Positions 37,095 to 45,628 of a DNA stretch of 46,664 nucleotides are shown one piece after another. Position 1 is the stretch's first letter. Each line of letters opens with the position of its first letter. The stretch lies in the IMG/VR virus record IMGVR_UViG_3300048590_000289, positions 1 to 46,664 of that record; one strand, given 5' to 3'. Under the pieces are notes generated by a model, which was not told where the DNA came from, searched no databases, and worked only from the letters and a program-made list of their open reading frames with translations. Origin of the DNA: a virus. The position numbers and the translations under genes were made by a program.

Positions 37095-37589
37095 ATGGCT
37101 ACACGAGGCTTTGAGTTTGCGGGTAACATCAACGGACAGAATAGTGTCCCTGTTATTCGCGACCTGCCCGTAGACGGCACTGGCGCCTATAAGGTCGGTG
37201 ACGTTGTGCTTCTGAACTCCGATGGCCAAGGCGCCAAGGTGACGGGAAGTGCAAAAGAAGTTACGGGTGTTATTCAAGAAAGACGCGCCTCTGGGAGTGA
37301 TGGTGGATTGCTGAAAATCGCAATCCTCAATCCGACTCAGATTTGGCGTTGTTCGATGGACGCTACCAGCACGAGCGCCAAGGTCGGTTTCACTAAGACC
37401 CTGGACGTTGCAGATGAAAACACGCTGGACGCGGACGACCTGACGAACGGCACGCTGACCCTGTGGGACACTGATGTGGATGGCGACGGCAACATTCTTG
37501 CCTATGTCATTTTCAACAGCACCACGTTCGGGCCTGGCCCGGGTCAGGTTGCATATGAAGCCGCCTTGGCTCTCAAGGCTGCTGCGTAA
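37095..37589 (+). CDS. Head decoration/stabilisation protein
   Basis: 164 residues, beta-rich. The segment GTGAYKVGDVVLLNSDGQGAKVTGSAKEVTGVI matches the short beta-barrel pattern of lambda gpD-like or HK97-like decoration proteins that follow the scaffold. It likely binds the capsid exterior after expansion. Confidence 0.7.
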   Translation: MATRGFEFAGNINGQNSVPVIRDLPVDGTGAYKVGDVVLLNSDGQGAKVTGSAKEVTGVIQERRASGSDGGLLKIAILNPTQIWRCSMDATSTSAKVGFTKTLDVADENTLDADDLTNGTLTLWDTDVDGDGNILAYVIFNSTTFGPGPGQVAYEAALALKAAA

Positions 37590-37600
37590 GGGGTGATGCG

Positions 37601-38503
37601 ATGACTGCTATCTTTGAACAATGGTCTGAGTTGCATGAGCCTGGCTTACGCGCCATCTTCGAGCAACAGCGGGACGCGCTGGCTGCGGCCAGCCGTATCC
37701 CCACACTTTTCAGTGTCCGCAATTCCACCAAGTCTGCGGAACACGACCTGGGCGTCGGTGGGTTCGGTGACTGGCGCGAGTACGAAGGTACTATCGAATA
37801 CGACGAAGCGGAACAGGGCTTCAAGACTACGTATACTCACGTAGAATTTGCCCGTGGCTTCGCCGTAGAGCGCAAGCTCATCGACGACGACCAGTATAAC
37901 ATCATCAATCGTCGCCCGCGTCAGTTGGCTATGTCGGCCATGCGGACGCGGGAGAAGGATGCTGCCAGCGTTTTCAACAACGCTTTCAGTTCCAGCTATG
38001 TTGGCGGCGACAGTGTTGCGCTTTGCGGCGCTCATCCGCTGTCTCCCAGCAACGCGACGACCCACAGCAATACTGGCACGACCGCCCTGAGCACAACGTC
38101 AATTGTTGCCACGAAGCAGCTTATGCGTACCTTCGTTGACGACCGTGGCGAGTTGGTGCAGGTTATGCCGGACACAATCCTGGTTCCCCCGGAACTTGAG
38201 GAAACGGCGTATGTCGCCACGCGCACTCCTCAAATCGTGGGCAGCCCGAACAACGACCTGAACTTCGTTAATTCGCAGGGATGGAAGGTTGTGGTCTGGG
38301 ATTACCTGACTGATGCCAACAACTGGTTCATGATTGATAGCTCGCTCGCGAGCCTGTATCTGAACTGGTTCGACCGTGTCGGCCTGGAGTTTGCCGCAGA
38401 CCCGACTGGCGACTATAACCTGGAAGCCAAGTTCCGCGGCTATATGCGTTACAGCTACGGCTGGAGCGACTGGCGCTGGGTTTATGGACACGCTGTAGCC
38501 TAA
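37601..38503 (+). CDS. Major capsid protein
   Basis: 300 residues. Position after scaffold and decoration genes and before connectors is diagnostic. The sequence has an N-terminal helix, an acidic E-loop region (EYEGTIEYDEAEQGFKTTYT), a helix with the ARGFAVERKLIDDDQYNII segment, and a beta C-terminal domain (DTILVPPELEETAYVA, GWKVVVWDYLTD). The fold is HK97-type by inference. Forms the head shell. Confidence 0.9.
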   Translation: MTAIFEQWSELHEPGLRAIFEQQRDALAAASRIPTLFSVRNSTKSAEHDLGVGGFGDWREYEGTIEYDEAEQGFKTTYTHVEFARGFAVERKLIDDDQYNIINRRPRQLAMSAMRTREKDAASVFNNAFSSSYVGGDSVALCGAHPLSPSNATTHSNTGTTALSTTSIVATKQLMRTFVDDRGELVQVMPDTILVPPELEETAYVATRTPQIVGSPNNDLNFVNSQGWKVVVWDYLTDANNWFMIDSSLASLYLNWFDRVGLEFAADPTGDYNLEAKFRGYMRYSYGWSDWRWVYGHAVA

Positions 38504-38504
38504 G

Positions 38505-38843
38505 ATGTATATCCTCACACGTCGCGTTAAGTCTCTTTCTGGTGGGTTATCTCGCCGGGAGGGGCAAGGCGTTGGCAGTGGGGAGGTCCCGAAGTCTGTT
38601 TTCGATGCGTGGATTCGTGACGGCATACTCGTAGAGAGCGTGCCGTCACATGCGCAGCCGAAAGAAGTTGTGCAAACAGAGCCGGGGGATACCGCCGCAA
38701 AGGATGGTCCCCCGGCTTTTACAATGCCAGAAGCCGACCTGCGCGAGTTGGCCAAAGAGCTTGGCATAAAGCACTACTGGCTGAAGGGGCACTCCAACCT
38801 TGCCGATGAGGTCGATGAGCACTTAGCCGCACGAGGTACATAA
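38505..38843 (+). CDS. Small protein with SAP/HeH-like end
   Basis: 112 residues. Basic start, disordered middle, and a C-terminal helix-extended-helix-like motif (ADLRELAKELGIKHYWLKGHSNLADEVDEHL), often DNA-binding. It follows the capsid gene by one base and precedes connector genes. May help close the head. Confidence 0.65.
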   Translation: MYILTRRVKSLSGGLSRREGQGVGSGEVPKSVFDAWIRDGILVESVPSHAQPKEVVQTEPGDTAAKDGPPAFTMPEADLRELAKELGIKHYWLKGHSNLADEVDEHLAARGT

Positions 38844-39226
38844 TGGCCTTCACATATACGGGTGCCCTTGACACAGACCTGGAGCGTGTAAGATTCTACC
38901 TTGTTGACACGGTCGAGGATGCTGGGCCGCGACCAGACGAGGGCAACTTCACGGACGAAGAACTGCTTGGCCTTGTCGCAATAGAGGGCACATGGCAGCG
39001 TGCCGTCGCTGGCGGGTACGAACGCCTGGCTAGCGAGTGGTTCCCGCATGTTTCGTACAGCGCTGACAACTTCTCCGTTTCTTCTTCGCACACCGGAAAG
39101 AACCATGCCGACATGGCGAAGATATGGCGCGACCGCTACGGGTTCTCCCGGGCAAATCAGGGGTACAACCCGACTGGCGTATCTCGCCTGACAATTATCA
39201 GCGGTCACAACGAAGATGACCGATAA
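38843..39226 (+). CDS. Head-tail connector
   Basis: 127 residues, one-base overlap with the previous stop (TAATG). DTDLERVRFYLVDTVED...NFTDEELLGLVAIEG matches the helical adaptor that binds the portal (HK97 gp6/SPP1 gp15-like). Position supports this. Confidence 0.75.
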   Translation: MAFTYTGALDTDLERVRFYLVDTVEDAGPRPDEGNFTDEELLGLVAIEGTWQRAVAGGYERLASEWFPHVSYSADNFSVSSSHTGKNHADMAKIWRDRYGFSRANQGYNPTGVSRLTIISGHNEDDR

Positions 39227-39629
39227 GTTCAAGCTGCCAGCCAAGCGCCTGGCCATCATGCAGAAGATAAATAAAGACCGCATGCAGCACACCGCGGTCA
39301 TTATGAACGCTACCGTGGCCCAGGACGCCATGAACCAGCCGATTAAGACGTGGGTAGATGGCTCGACCATCGACTGCGGCTTCGGCTTCTCTCCATTCAA
39401 GTTCCGTTCTCGCGAGCTTTCCACGTATGGCGCCGACGAGTCTAGCGAGATGCTTGTCCGGGCCAGAGTGCCGCTGGCGTACCAGACTGAGATTACCACT
39501 GCGTCACGCCTGCGCCTGACGGCTGGCCCGGCTGGGCCTGTCATCCCGCCACAGGTGTACGAGGTGCAGGGCTTTAACGAAGTCGGCCCCGCTGGCATGG
39601 TGGTCAACCTAAAGATTGTGGAGTTGTAA
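39216..39629 (+). CDS. Head closure/stopper protein
   Basis: 137 residues, beta-rich (HTAVIMNATVAQ..., TASRLRLTAGPAGP). Position between adaptor and gp10-like proteins fits the stopper (SPP1 gp16-like) that plugs the head exit. Overlaps the upstream gene by 11 bases. Confidence 0.65.
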   Translation: MTDKFKLPAKRLAIMQKINKDRMQHTAVIMNATVAQDAMNQPIKTWVDGSTIDCGFGFSPFKFRSRELSTYGADESSEMLVRARVPLAYQTEITTASRLRLTAGPAGPVIPPQVYEVQGFNEVGPAGMVVNLKIVEL

Positions 39630-40237
39630 TGGCAGTACCGCGCATGGGGCAGATTGGCATTTCAAGCGAAAAACTTGGCGGCCTGCTTGGCCTTGCTGGC
39701 TCTACCGGGCGCGGCGGGGCGGTAACTGGCGCGGGTGGGATTCGCCTAGAGTACAAAACGGTTGCGCAACACGACGGCATGATTAAGCTACGCAGGTTCA
39801 GCGAGAATCCCAAGACAAACCTGGACAAGATTGCCCTTAGAGGTGCTAAGAAAATGATGCAGCTAACAGAGGCTGCTATGCGAGAGGATAAGACCGGTAC
39901 GTGGTGGCCACAGCACCCGAACCGCTCGTCCGCGCCGGGCGAATTTCCCGCGAAACAGTCTGGTGAGCTTATCGCTTCGTTCCGAACAGGTGTTGTTTCT
40001 TCTCCGCGCAACCACGGCAAGGCAATCTTTGGTGCCGGAAACAAGCTGCCGCGCAGCTATGCTTTCTACCTGGAGTACGGGACAATGCACATGGCACCGC
40101 GTCCGTTCATGCGCCGTGCGGCTGTGCAGTTCAGGAAAGAGGTGCAGGCCGAAATGCGCAAGGAGTGGGGTGACCTGCGGCGCATCTCCGCAAACAAGAC
40201 GGGCAGGCACAAGAACATTACAGAGATATTTGAATGA
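39629..40237 (+). CDS. HK97 gp10-like neck protein
   Basis: 202 residues. The core ARG...KKMMQLTEAAMREDKTGTWW, SGELIASF and YAFYLEYGTMHMAPRPFMRRA is the conserved pattern of the gp10 tail/neck family (EYGT...RPFM). A Gly-rich N-terminal extension is present. ATGA overlap with the next gene. Confidence 0.85.
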   Translation: MAVPRMGQIGISSEKLGGLLGLAGSTGRGGAVTGAGGIRLEYKTVAQHDGMIKLRRFSENPKTNLDKIALRGAKKMMQLTEAAMREDKTGTWWPQHPNRSSAPGEFPAKQSGELIASFRTGVVSSPRNHGKAIFGAGNKLPRSYAFYLEYGTMHMAPRPFMRRAAVQFRKEVQAEMRKEWGDLRRISANKTGRHKNITEIFE

Positions 40238-40620
40238 GCGTTCAAACTGCCGTTATAACAATACTTGAGGCCAACTCGACGGTCACAACGCTGCTTGGCA
40301 CGCGCATATACCCTGGCATCTTGCCCGTGGCCCCTACGCTGCCCGCCATGCGCTTCAACAAGGTGGCTGGCTCCGGCGGCACGACCACTGGCCCCGACCT
40401 GGTGATGTCCAGGTTACAGTTTGACATCTATGCTTATACGAGTCTGGAGTCTGAGGCCGCAGCGAAGGCTGTATATAACGCCCTGCGGCGCTGGAGCGGC
40501 ACGTCTGATGGGCTGAATATATCAGACATAACGCTGGACTATATGCAGACAATATTTGAGCCGACCACGAACGTTTACAGGTCGATTATGGACTTCAAGA
40601 TATATTCGGAGGGTATGTAA
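40234..40620 (+). CDS. Tail terminator/completion protein
   Basis: 128 residues with the pattern of DUF3168-type tail terminators: VQTAVITILEANSTVTTLLGTRIYPG, then LQFDIYAYTSLESEAAAKAVYNALRRW. Caps the finished tail tube. Confidence 0.75.
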   Translation: MSVQTAVITILEANSTVTTLLGTRIYPGILPVAPTLPAMRFNKVAGSGGTTTGPDLVMSRLQFDIYAYTSLESEAAAKAVYNALRRWSGTSDGLNISDITLDYMQTIFEPTTNVYRSIMDFKIYSEGM

Positions 40621-40847
40621 TGGCAAAGCAGAAAGAAGTTACAGAGGAAGATTCAAGCCCGGCAATTTATGTCGCGCTGGGCGACCGCAACGAACCGGGC
40701 GGCTACATTCACAAGGGGGACGTTACGGACCTGGCGTGGCTGTCTGACGACGCGAAGGGCTTTGTCCTGTTTCGCGGGTACTACTCCCCTACTTCGTGGG
40801 AGGTCGTGCCTGATGCAGTCCATGCGTCCTACCTAGAGCACCGCTGA
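40620..40847 (+). CDS. Small unknown tail-module protein
   Basis: 75 residues, acidic start, beta fold (GYIHKGDVTDLAWLSDDAKGFVLFRGYY). One-base overlap with the previous stop. It sits directly before the glycosyltransferase gene. Unknown function. Confidence 0.65.
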   Translation: MAKQKEVTEEDSSPAIYVALGDRNEPGGYIHKGDVTDLAWLSDDAKGFVLFRGYYSPTSWEVVPDAVHASYLEHR

Positions 40848-40852
40848 AAGAA

Positions 40853-42208
40853 ATGACAGCCGTATCCATCATTATCCCAACAGTGCGCCCCGACGGCATG
40901 CGGCGCACTGCGCAGAGTATTTTAGACACAACCGCAGGGCACGATGTAGAGATTATTACCGTAACTGACACAGAGATGCCAGTTGACGGCACAATCAACA
41001 TCGTTGACCCGAACAATTTGTCGGCTCCGAACAGGTGGAACCTTGGTGCATCTCACGCCACCAAGAACCTGTTCGTCACTGGCGCGGACGACGTTGTGTT
41101 CCATGATGGATGGCTTGACGCCGCCGTGCGCGGCATGACACAGATTGGCGGACATGGCATTGTTGCCTTCAACGACCTGTCCCCGATGGCCGGGAAGCTG
41201 GCCACTCATTACATGATTTCTCGCGGGTACGCCATCGCTGACTTTGGTGGTGTGATGGCAATCCCCGTATACCAGCACACGTTCATGGACACAGAGGCGT
41301 CTGCTCGCGCGTCTCGCGATGGTGTTCTTGCCTATGCAGAAGATGCCGTTGTGGAGCACCTGCACCCGTTCTGGGACAAGGCAGAGCAGGACGAGTATTA
41401 CGAGAAGGCGTACAGCCCTGACGGAGGCAAAGAGCTATACGAACAACGCAGCGAGATGGGATTCCCGAATACATGGGAGCCGTGTATTTTCTGGCCCAAG
41501 CACGAGCCTGGGCACGAGACGGTCGCGGTGGCGCCACGAATATTCCGTTCGCCGGACCGTGGCTTCTTCATCTCGTGGACCAACATGCTCCTGTTCGGCC
41601 TTAATGCCGGGGACTATGTTGTAATGCCAAGCGAGGGCGGTGAGCCTGGGCACATCGCGGCCAACATAGCGATTCAGAAGTTTCTCCGCAGCGGGCGAGA
41701 TGCCTTGCTGTTTATAGATGATGACATGGAGTTCGGGCACGATGCCCTGCACCAGCTACGCGCAGACCTTTTCGGCAGCGAGTACGGCATAATGATGGGT
41801 TTCTGTACGCACAGAACTTGGCCGCCGCACGCCGTTGTCATGCGCAAGTCCCCAGAGCCGCGCGGGCTACCAAGTAGCCTGGCTGGACAGGACTATGTTA
41901 CACTAGCGGTAGACGAAAGGTATGATAATAGTATTATTGAGGTTGACGCTGTTGGCCTGGCGTTTACCCTGATAAGGCGCGAGGTGCTTGAGGCACTTAC
42001 GAACGAGTTCGGCGCGACCCACACGTATGATTACGTCCAGTGGGGAACCGGATACGAGGGCGAGGATGTCACGTTCTCTCGCCGCGCAAAAGAGCGTGGA
42101 ACCCGGTTGGCAGTCAATACTAGCGTGAAAATTGACCACGTTGGGCGAGTCACCTTTGGGTGGTCTGCGCACCAGCAGTGGCTCGCAGATAGAGGACAAT
42201 CGGAATGA
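40853..42208 (+). CDS. Two-domain glycosyltransferase-like protein
   Basis: 451 residues. The first half (1-200) opens MTAVSIIIPTVRPDGMRRTAQSI, a GT-A/GT2 nucleotide-sugar fold, with NRWNLGASHATKNLFVTGADDVVF (DD motif near 78). The second half (about 235-450) is another GT-like domain with LLFIDDDMEFG (DDD near 285) and a VQWGTGYEGEDVTFSRRAKE motif typical of GT2 acceptor sites. It lies between tail terminator and tail tube genes, so it may glycosylate tail or capsid proteins, or DNA. Tight coupling (ATGA with the next gene). Confidence 0.75.
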   Translation: MTAVSIIIPTVRPDGMRRTAQSILDTTAGHDVEIITVTDTEMPVDGTINIVDPNNLSAPNRWNLGASHATKNLFVTGADDVVFHDGWLDAAVRGMTQIGGHGIVAFNDLSPMAGKLATHYMISRGYAIADFGGVMAIPVYQHTFMDTEASARASRDGVLAYAEDAVVEHLHPFWDKAEQDEYYEKAYSPDGGKELYEQRSEMGFPNTWEPCIFWPKHEPGHETVAVAPRIFRSPDRGFFISWTNMLLFGLNAGDYVVMPSEGGEPGHIAANIAIQKFLRSGRDALLFIDDDMEFGHDALHQLRADLFGSEYGIMMGFCTHRTWPPHAVVMRKSPEPRGLPSSLAGQDYVTLAVDERYDNSIIEVDAVGLAFTLIRREVLEALTNEFGATHTYDYVQWGTGYEGEDVTFSRRAKERGTRLAVNTSVKIDHVGRVTFGWSAHQQWLADRGQSE

Positions 42209-42582
42209 CCCAGTACACTGGTTTCAATATGACTGCCGTGTTTGGGGGTACAACCTTCAAATGCTTAAGCTCGGCGGACCTAGACATGACCGCAGACGTA
42301 TACACGGCTGTCTGCGCCGGGCAATCTTGGAAAAGTCGCGTGACGGGCGCGAGTGACGCCACCGTTACGCTGAACTATATGTTTGACACGACCGGGCATG
42401 CGGAGCTTACTGCATCCCTGCCTGGCGTTACGGGCACGTTTACTTTGACCACGAACGGGACATACGGCCCCGTTGTAGTTATGGCGGCGGTGGTTGAAAG
42501 TCACCGTATGAGTTCGCCTACCGATGGGTTCGTTGTCGGTACCCTGACCCTGGGCGTTGACGCCTCCTTGACGGTATCATAG
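42205..42582 (+). CDS. Major tail tube protein
   Basis: 125 residues, beta-rich and Thr/Gly-rich (SRVTGASDATVTLNYMFDTTG, TLTTNGTYGPVVVMAAVVES). It occupies the tube-protein position just before the frameshifted chaperone gene. Shorter than lambda gpV but within the range of siphovirus tube proteins. Confidence 0.75.
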   Translation: MTQYTGFNMTAVFGGTTFKCLSSADLDMTADVYTAVCAGQSWKSRVTGASDATVTLNYMFDTTGHAELTASLPGVTGTFTLTTNGTYGPVVVMAAVVESHRMSSPTDGFVVGTLTLGVDASLTVS

Positions 42583-42583
42583 T

Positions 42584-42862
42584 ATGAAAGATTTCCAGCT
42601 TGTTGAGGACCTGAGACAACGGCATCTCGTAAATTGGGCGAAGGCAGCAAAAAAGCTGCAACCCGAGGACTGGGAGAGCCAGAGTGACCTGCCGATGATG
42701 GTATACGTGGACGTGTTCGTTCGTGCTGCCATCCGCTCCGGCTGGGTTGATGGTCTCGCAGAAGAAGATGTGGAAGAAATGACGTACCAAGAAGTGTACA
42801 ATCTTCTATTCATCCCCATGCAAACCTTTATGACCAAGGCCACGACACTGGAAAAAAACTAA
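42584..42862 (+). CDS. Tail assembly chaperone G
   Basis: 92 residues, acidic helical, ending just after a slippery A AAA AAC. It lies between tube and tape measure genes, the usual place for the G part of the G/GT chaperones that coat the tape measure during tail assembly. Confidence 0.8.
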   Translation: MKDFQLVEDLRQRHLVNWAKAAKKLQPEDWESQSDLPMMVYVDVFVRAAIRSGWVDGLAEEDVEEMTYQEVYNLLFIPMQTFMTKATTLEKN

Positions 42863-43152
42863 TACTGCAAGCCGCCTCTTACGCTTCGGGGACTGATGGC
42901 GTTGAACCGCCAGAGGAACTTTCGATGGGCTTCCGTTGGTCCCGATGGGGCGTAATGGAGGAGGGGGGCGGCTTGCTAGACCAGCCTATCGGGCTAGTTG
43001 ATAAAGTTACCAGCTTGACGGTAGTGTACGAAGCATGGCGCGGCTTCACCACTGCTGGGAATCGTCTTGTTGATTGGGCAGAGAACAATCGGGGCCACAT
43101 GAAGGTGGTTACGACTGTTCAGCGCCTGCGGCAAGAGATGGAGACGGACTAA
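42584..43152 (+). CDS. Tail assembly chaperone GT, -1 frameshift product
   Basis: Ribosomes slipping back one base at 42853-42859 enter a frame open to 43152, giving about 189 residues. The T part includes MGFRWSRWGVMEEGGGLLD and a basic/acidic helical end. The T frame overlaps the tape measure start (TAATG). This is the conserved expression mode of siphovirus tail chaperones. Confidence 0.85.
42853..42859 (+). promoter_or_regulatory. Programmed -1 frameshift site
   Basis: A AAA AAC, in the zero frame GAA AAA AAC TAA, is a classic heptamer one codon before the G stop. A TGGCG-TTGAAC-CGCCA hairpin lies about 36 bases downstream. Confidence 0.85.
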
Positions 43153-45626
43153 TGCCATTCGGGATGGGCGGCGACCAGATTGTAACCACGATAACCGCAG
43201 TCTGGAATGGCGACCAGGCAGTAAAGCGGGCAATAAAGGCGCTGGACGCACTCCAGAAGGCTGGAAGCTCAAAGGGTTCTGGGTCAAAGGACCAGGACAT
43301 GATTGGCTCCCAGATGGGCAAGGCTGTCGGAGCGCTTGTGCCCGGCATGGAGGCCGTGGCTGTCGCTGGTGGCGTTATGGCCGCTGGCATTGGACTTGCT
43401 GTCGCCGCTACCAGGCAACTCTACAAGACTTCTGAAGAAGGCGCTGGGCTTGCACAGCTTGAGGCTTCTTTCAACAATTTCCTTTCCACAGTAGGGAAAG
43501 GCCCCGGCGTACTCAATGAAATGATTGACGCCACTGGCGGCACGATGGACCGCTTCGCCGCTATGGAGGGCGTGCTGACGCTAGTCGCTGGCATGACCAA
43601 AGAGGTCGGCGCCGCGTTCGTTGAGGCCACCCCTGCCCTGGCGGAGATTGCCAAGGCTGCCAACAAACTAAACCCAACACTTGGCGACACCAACTTCATG
43701 TTTCAGTCCTTGGCCAGAGGTATCAAACGGTCAGAAGTCCGCCTCTTGGACAATTTGGGCCTAAATCTTAAGGTTGCTTCGGCAAACAAGAAGTATGCGG
43801 AGTCAATCGGCAAGACGGTTCTTGAACTGAACGCCGAAGAAAAGCAGATTGCCCTGTTGAACGAAACTCTGCGCGTTGGCCAGAACCTGATTGCGCAGGT
43901 TGGTGGCGACACGGAGGCGATGGGTGACAAGTGGGTATACGCTCGCTCGAAGCAGTCTGAGTTCTGGGCGGAGATGAAGATAGGCATCTTCCAGGCATCT
44001 GGTATGCAGTCGCTGGCCGGATGGATTGGTGACGTGGCGGATAAAATGGCCACGAGCCAGCGCGGTGCCCGCGAGCTTAACGCCATCATGGCGGACGGGT
44101 TCCAGATTGATGCGAAAGATGTCGGCAATCTTAACCTTGGCCTTTTATCAGGTGACATCGACCAGGTACGCAAGGCAGAGGCAGAAATTCTGCGCCTTGT
44201 CGGGATACACACCAGGCTAAAGGCAGAGGCCCGCAAGGCCGCCATTGAGGGGTCGTGGGGTCCTGGTGGCATGCCGGAGGAAATGCGGTATACGCAAGAC
44301 GAGTGGTCGCCAAGAACCCTGACAGAGGACCAGCTAAAGATTGTCGAGGACGGCTGGAAGGACGTCGAGAAGGCAACTGCTGCCGCCACAGAGGAATACG
44401 AAAAGAACCGTCGCGCAGGCGCAGAAGTCCTGAGCAAGATGACGCAGGAGTTCGTAGAGAACCGCGCCGCTCTTGTTCAATCAATCAAAGAGGTGCAGGC
44501 CACGGTCGGTGGATACCTGGTTGCTGCCGTAGAAGCGGACGACAAGACAAGCCTGTTCGGAACGGCAATCAAGAACCTTGGTGAGTATTCTTATCGGACC
44601 AACCCGCTCCTGAGTGACGAACGCGACCTGCTAGAGGACATGGAGTCCGCATACGATAAGGCAGAGAAAGCGGTGCGGGACTACCAGGCTGGCATCAAGG
44701 GCACAAACCTTGACGAGGAAAAGCGCAACAAGAAGATTCAGGAACAGTATGACCTGATGAACAAGCTGTCCCCGCAAATCGAGGCGTTAAACAACCAACA
44801 GGGCGAATGGAAAACAGGAGTGCGGGCCGCGGTATTCGACCAGGACGCGCTGAACACTGCGCTATATGACGCCTATGCAGAGGGCCGTCCATACGCGCCC
44901 TGGCTGGCACAGTTGGGCGTTGCGTCTGGCGACCTGAGCGTGGCACAGGGAGATGCCGCACTGAAGGCTGCCCTGATGCAAGACAAGCTGAAAGAGATTG
45001 CAGAAAACGCGCCAGACGTAGAGACGGCCCTGAGAGACATGGCAATTGCGGCTGGCGAAATTGAGGGGCTAGACTTTAGCAGCATATTCAAGTCGAACAC
45101 AGATATTCGCGGCGATACTGTTGCCGGGATGTTCGGAGACGAAAACGCTGGACTCGCTGACACCATGGAATTGCGCGGGATGGTTGGCGCGGCTACACAG
45201 GCCGCTATCGACTCAAAAGACGCACTGATGACTGAATTCTTCGGACCAGTGGACGAGTGGATTGAGCAGGAAAAAGAAATCTCCGTAATGGCCGACGTAG
45301 AGCCAGCCCTGGCAGAGATAGATAGAATAACGAGTGCGCTTGACAACTTGCACTTTACCGTCACGGTTGACCAGCTTGGCATGTCTGGGCGCGAGGGCAA
45401 AATGGACGCTGACTCAAGGGCGTCTGGCGGCTATCTGCCAGCCGGGCAGCTTGCTGTTGTTGGCGAGCAGGGGCCAGAGTATGTACGATATGCGCGTGAC
45501 ACAGTTGTTACGCCAAACAACCGTATTCGCGGCGGGGGAGACAATATCACGATTAATGCGTATAATCAGCGGACGGCGGCGCTGGCGATGACAATGTTGG
45601 CGCAGATGCGGCGGAACGGAGTGTAA
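43152..45626 (+). CDS. Tail tape measure protein
   Basis: 824 residues from the ATG in the TAATG overlap with the chaperone T frame. Long helical sequence with two hydrophobic stretches (about 62-86) as in tape measures, and the C-terminal YLPAGQLAVVGEQGPEYVRY segment followed by a basic TLAMTMLAQMRRNGV end common to this family. It sets tail length and may reach the host membrane during DNA entry. Confidence 0.9.
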   Translation: MPFGMGGDQIVTTITAVWNGDQAVKRAIKALDALQKAGSSKGSGSKDQDMIGSQMGKAVGALVPGMEAVAVAGGVMAAGIGLAVAATRQLYKTSEEGAGLAQLEASFNNFLSTVGKGPGVLNEMIDATGGTMDRFAAMEGVLTLVAGMTKEVGAAFVEATPALAEIAKAANKLNPTLGDTNFMFQSLARGIKRSEVRLLDNLGLNLKVASANKKYAESIGKTVLELNAEEKQIALLNETLRVGQNLIAQVGGDTEAMGDKWVYARSKQSEFWAEMKIGIFQASGMQSLAGWIGDVADKMATSQRGARELNAIMADGFQIDAKDVGNLNLGLLSGDIDQVRKAEAEILRLVGIHTRLKAEARKAAIEGSWGPGGMPEEMRYTQDEWSPRTLTEDQLKIVEDGWKDVEKATAAATEEYEKNRRAGAEVLSKMTQEFVENRAALVQSIKEVQATVGGYLVAAVEADDKTSLFGTAIKNLGEYSYRTNPLLSDERDLLEDMESAYDKAEKAVRDYQAGIKGTNLDEEKRNKKIQEQYDLMNKLSPQIEALNNQQGEWKTGVRAAVFDQDALNTALYDAYAEGRPYAPWLAQLGVASGDLSVAQGDAALKAALMQDKLKEIAENAPDVETALRDMAIAAGEIEGLDFSSIFKSNTDIRGDTVAGMFGDENAGLADTMELRGMVGAATQAAIDSKDALMTEFFGPVDEWIEQEKEISVMADVEPALAEIDRITSALDNLHFTVTVDQLGMSGREGKMDADSRASGGYLPAGQLAVVGEQGPEYVRYARDTVVTPNNRIRGGGDNITINAYNQRTAALAMTMLAQMRRNGV

Positions 45627-45628
45627 TT

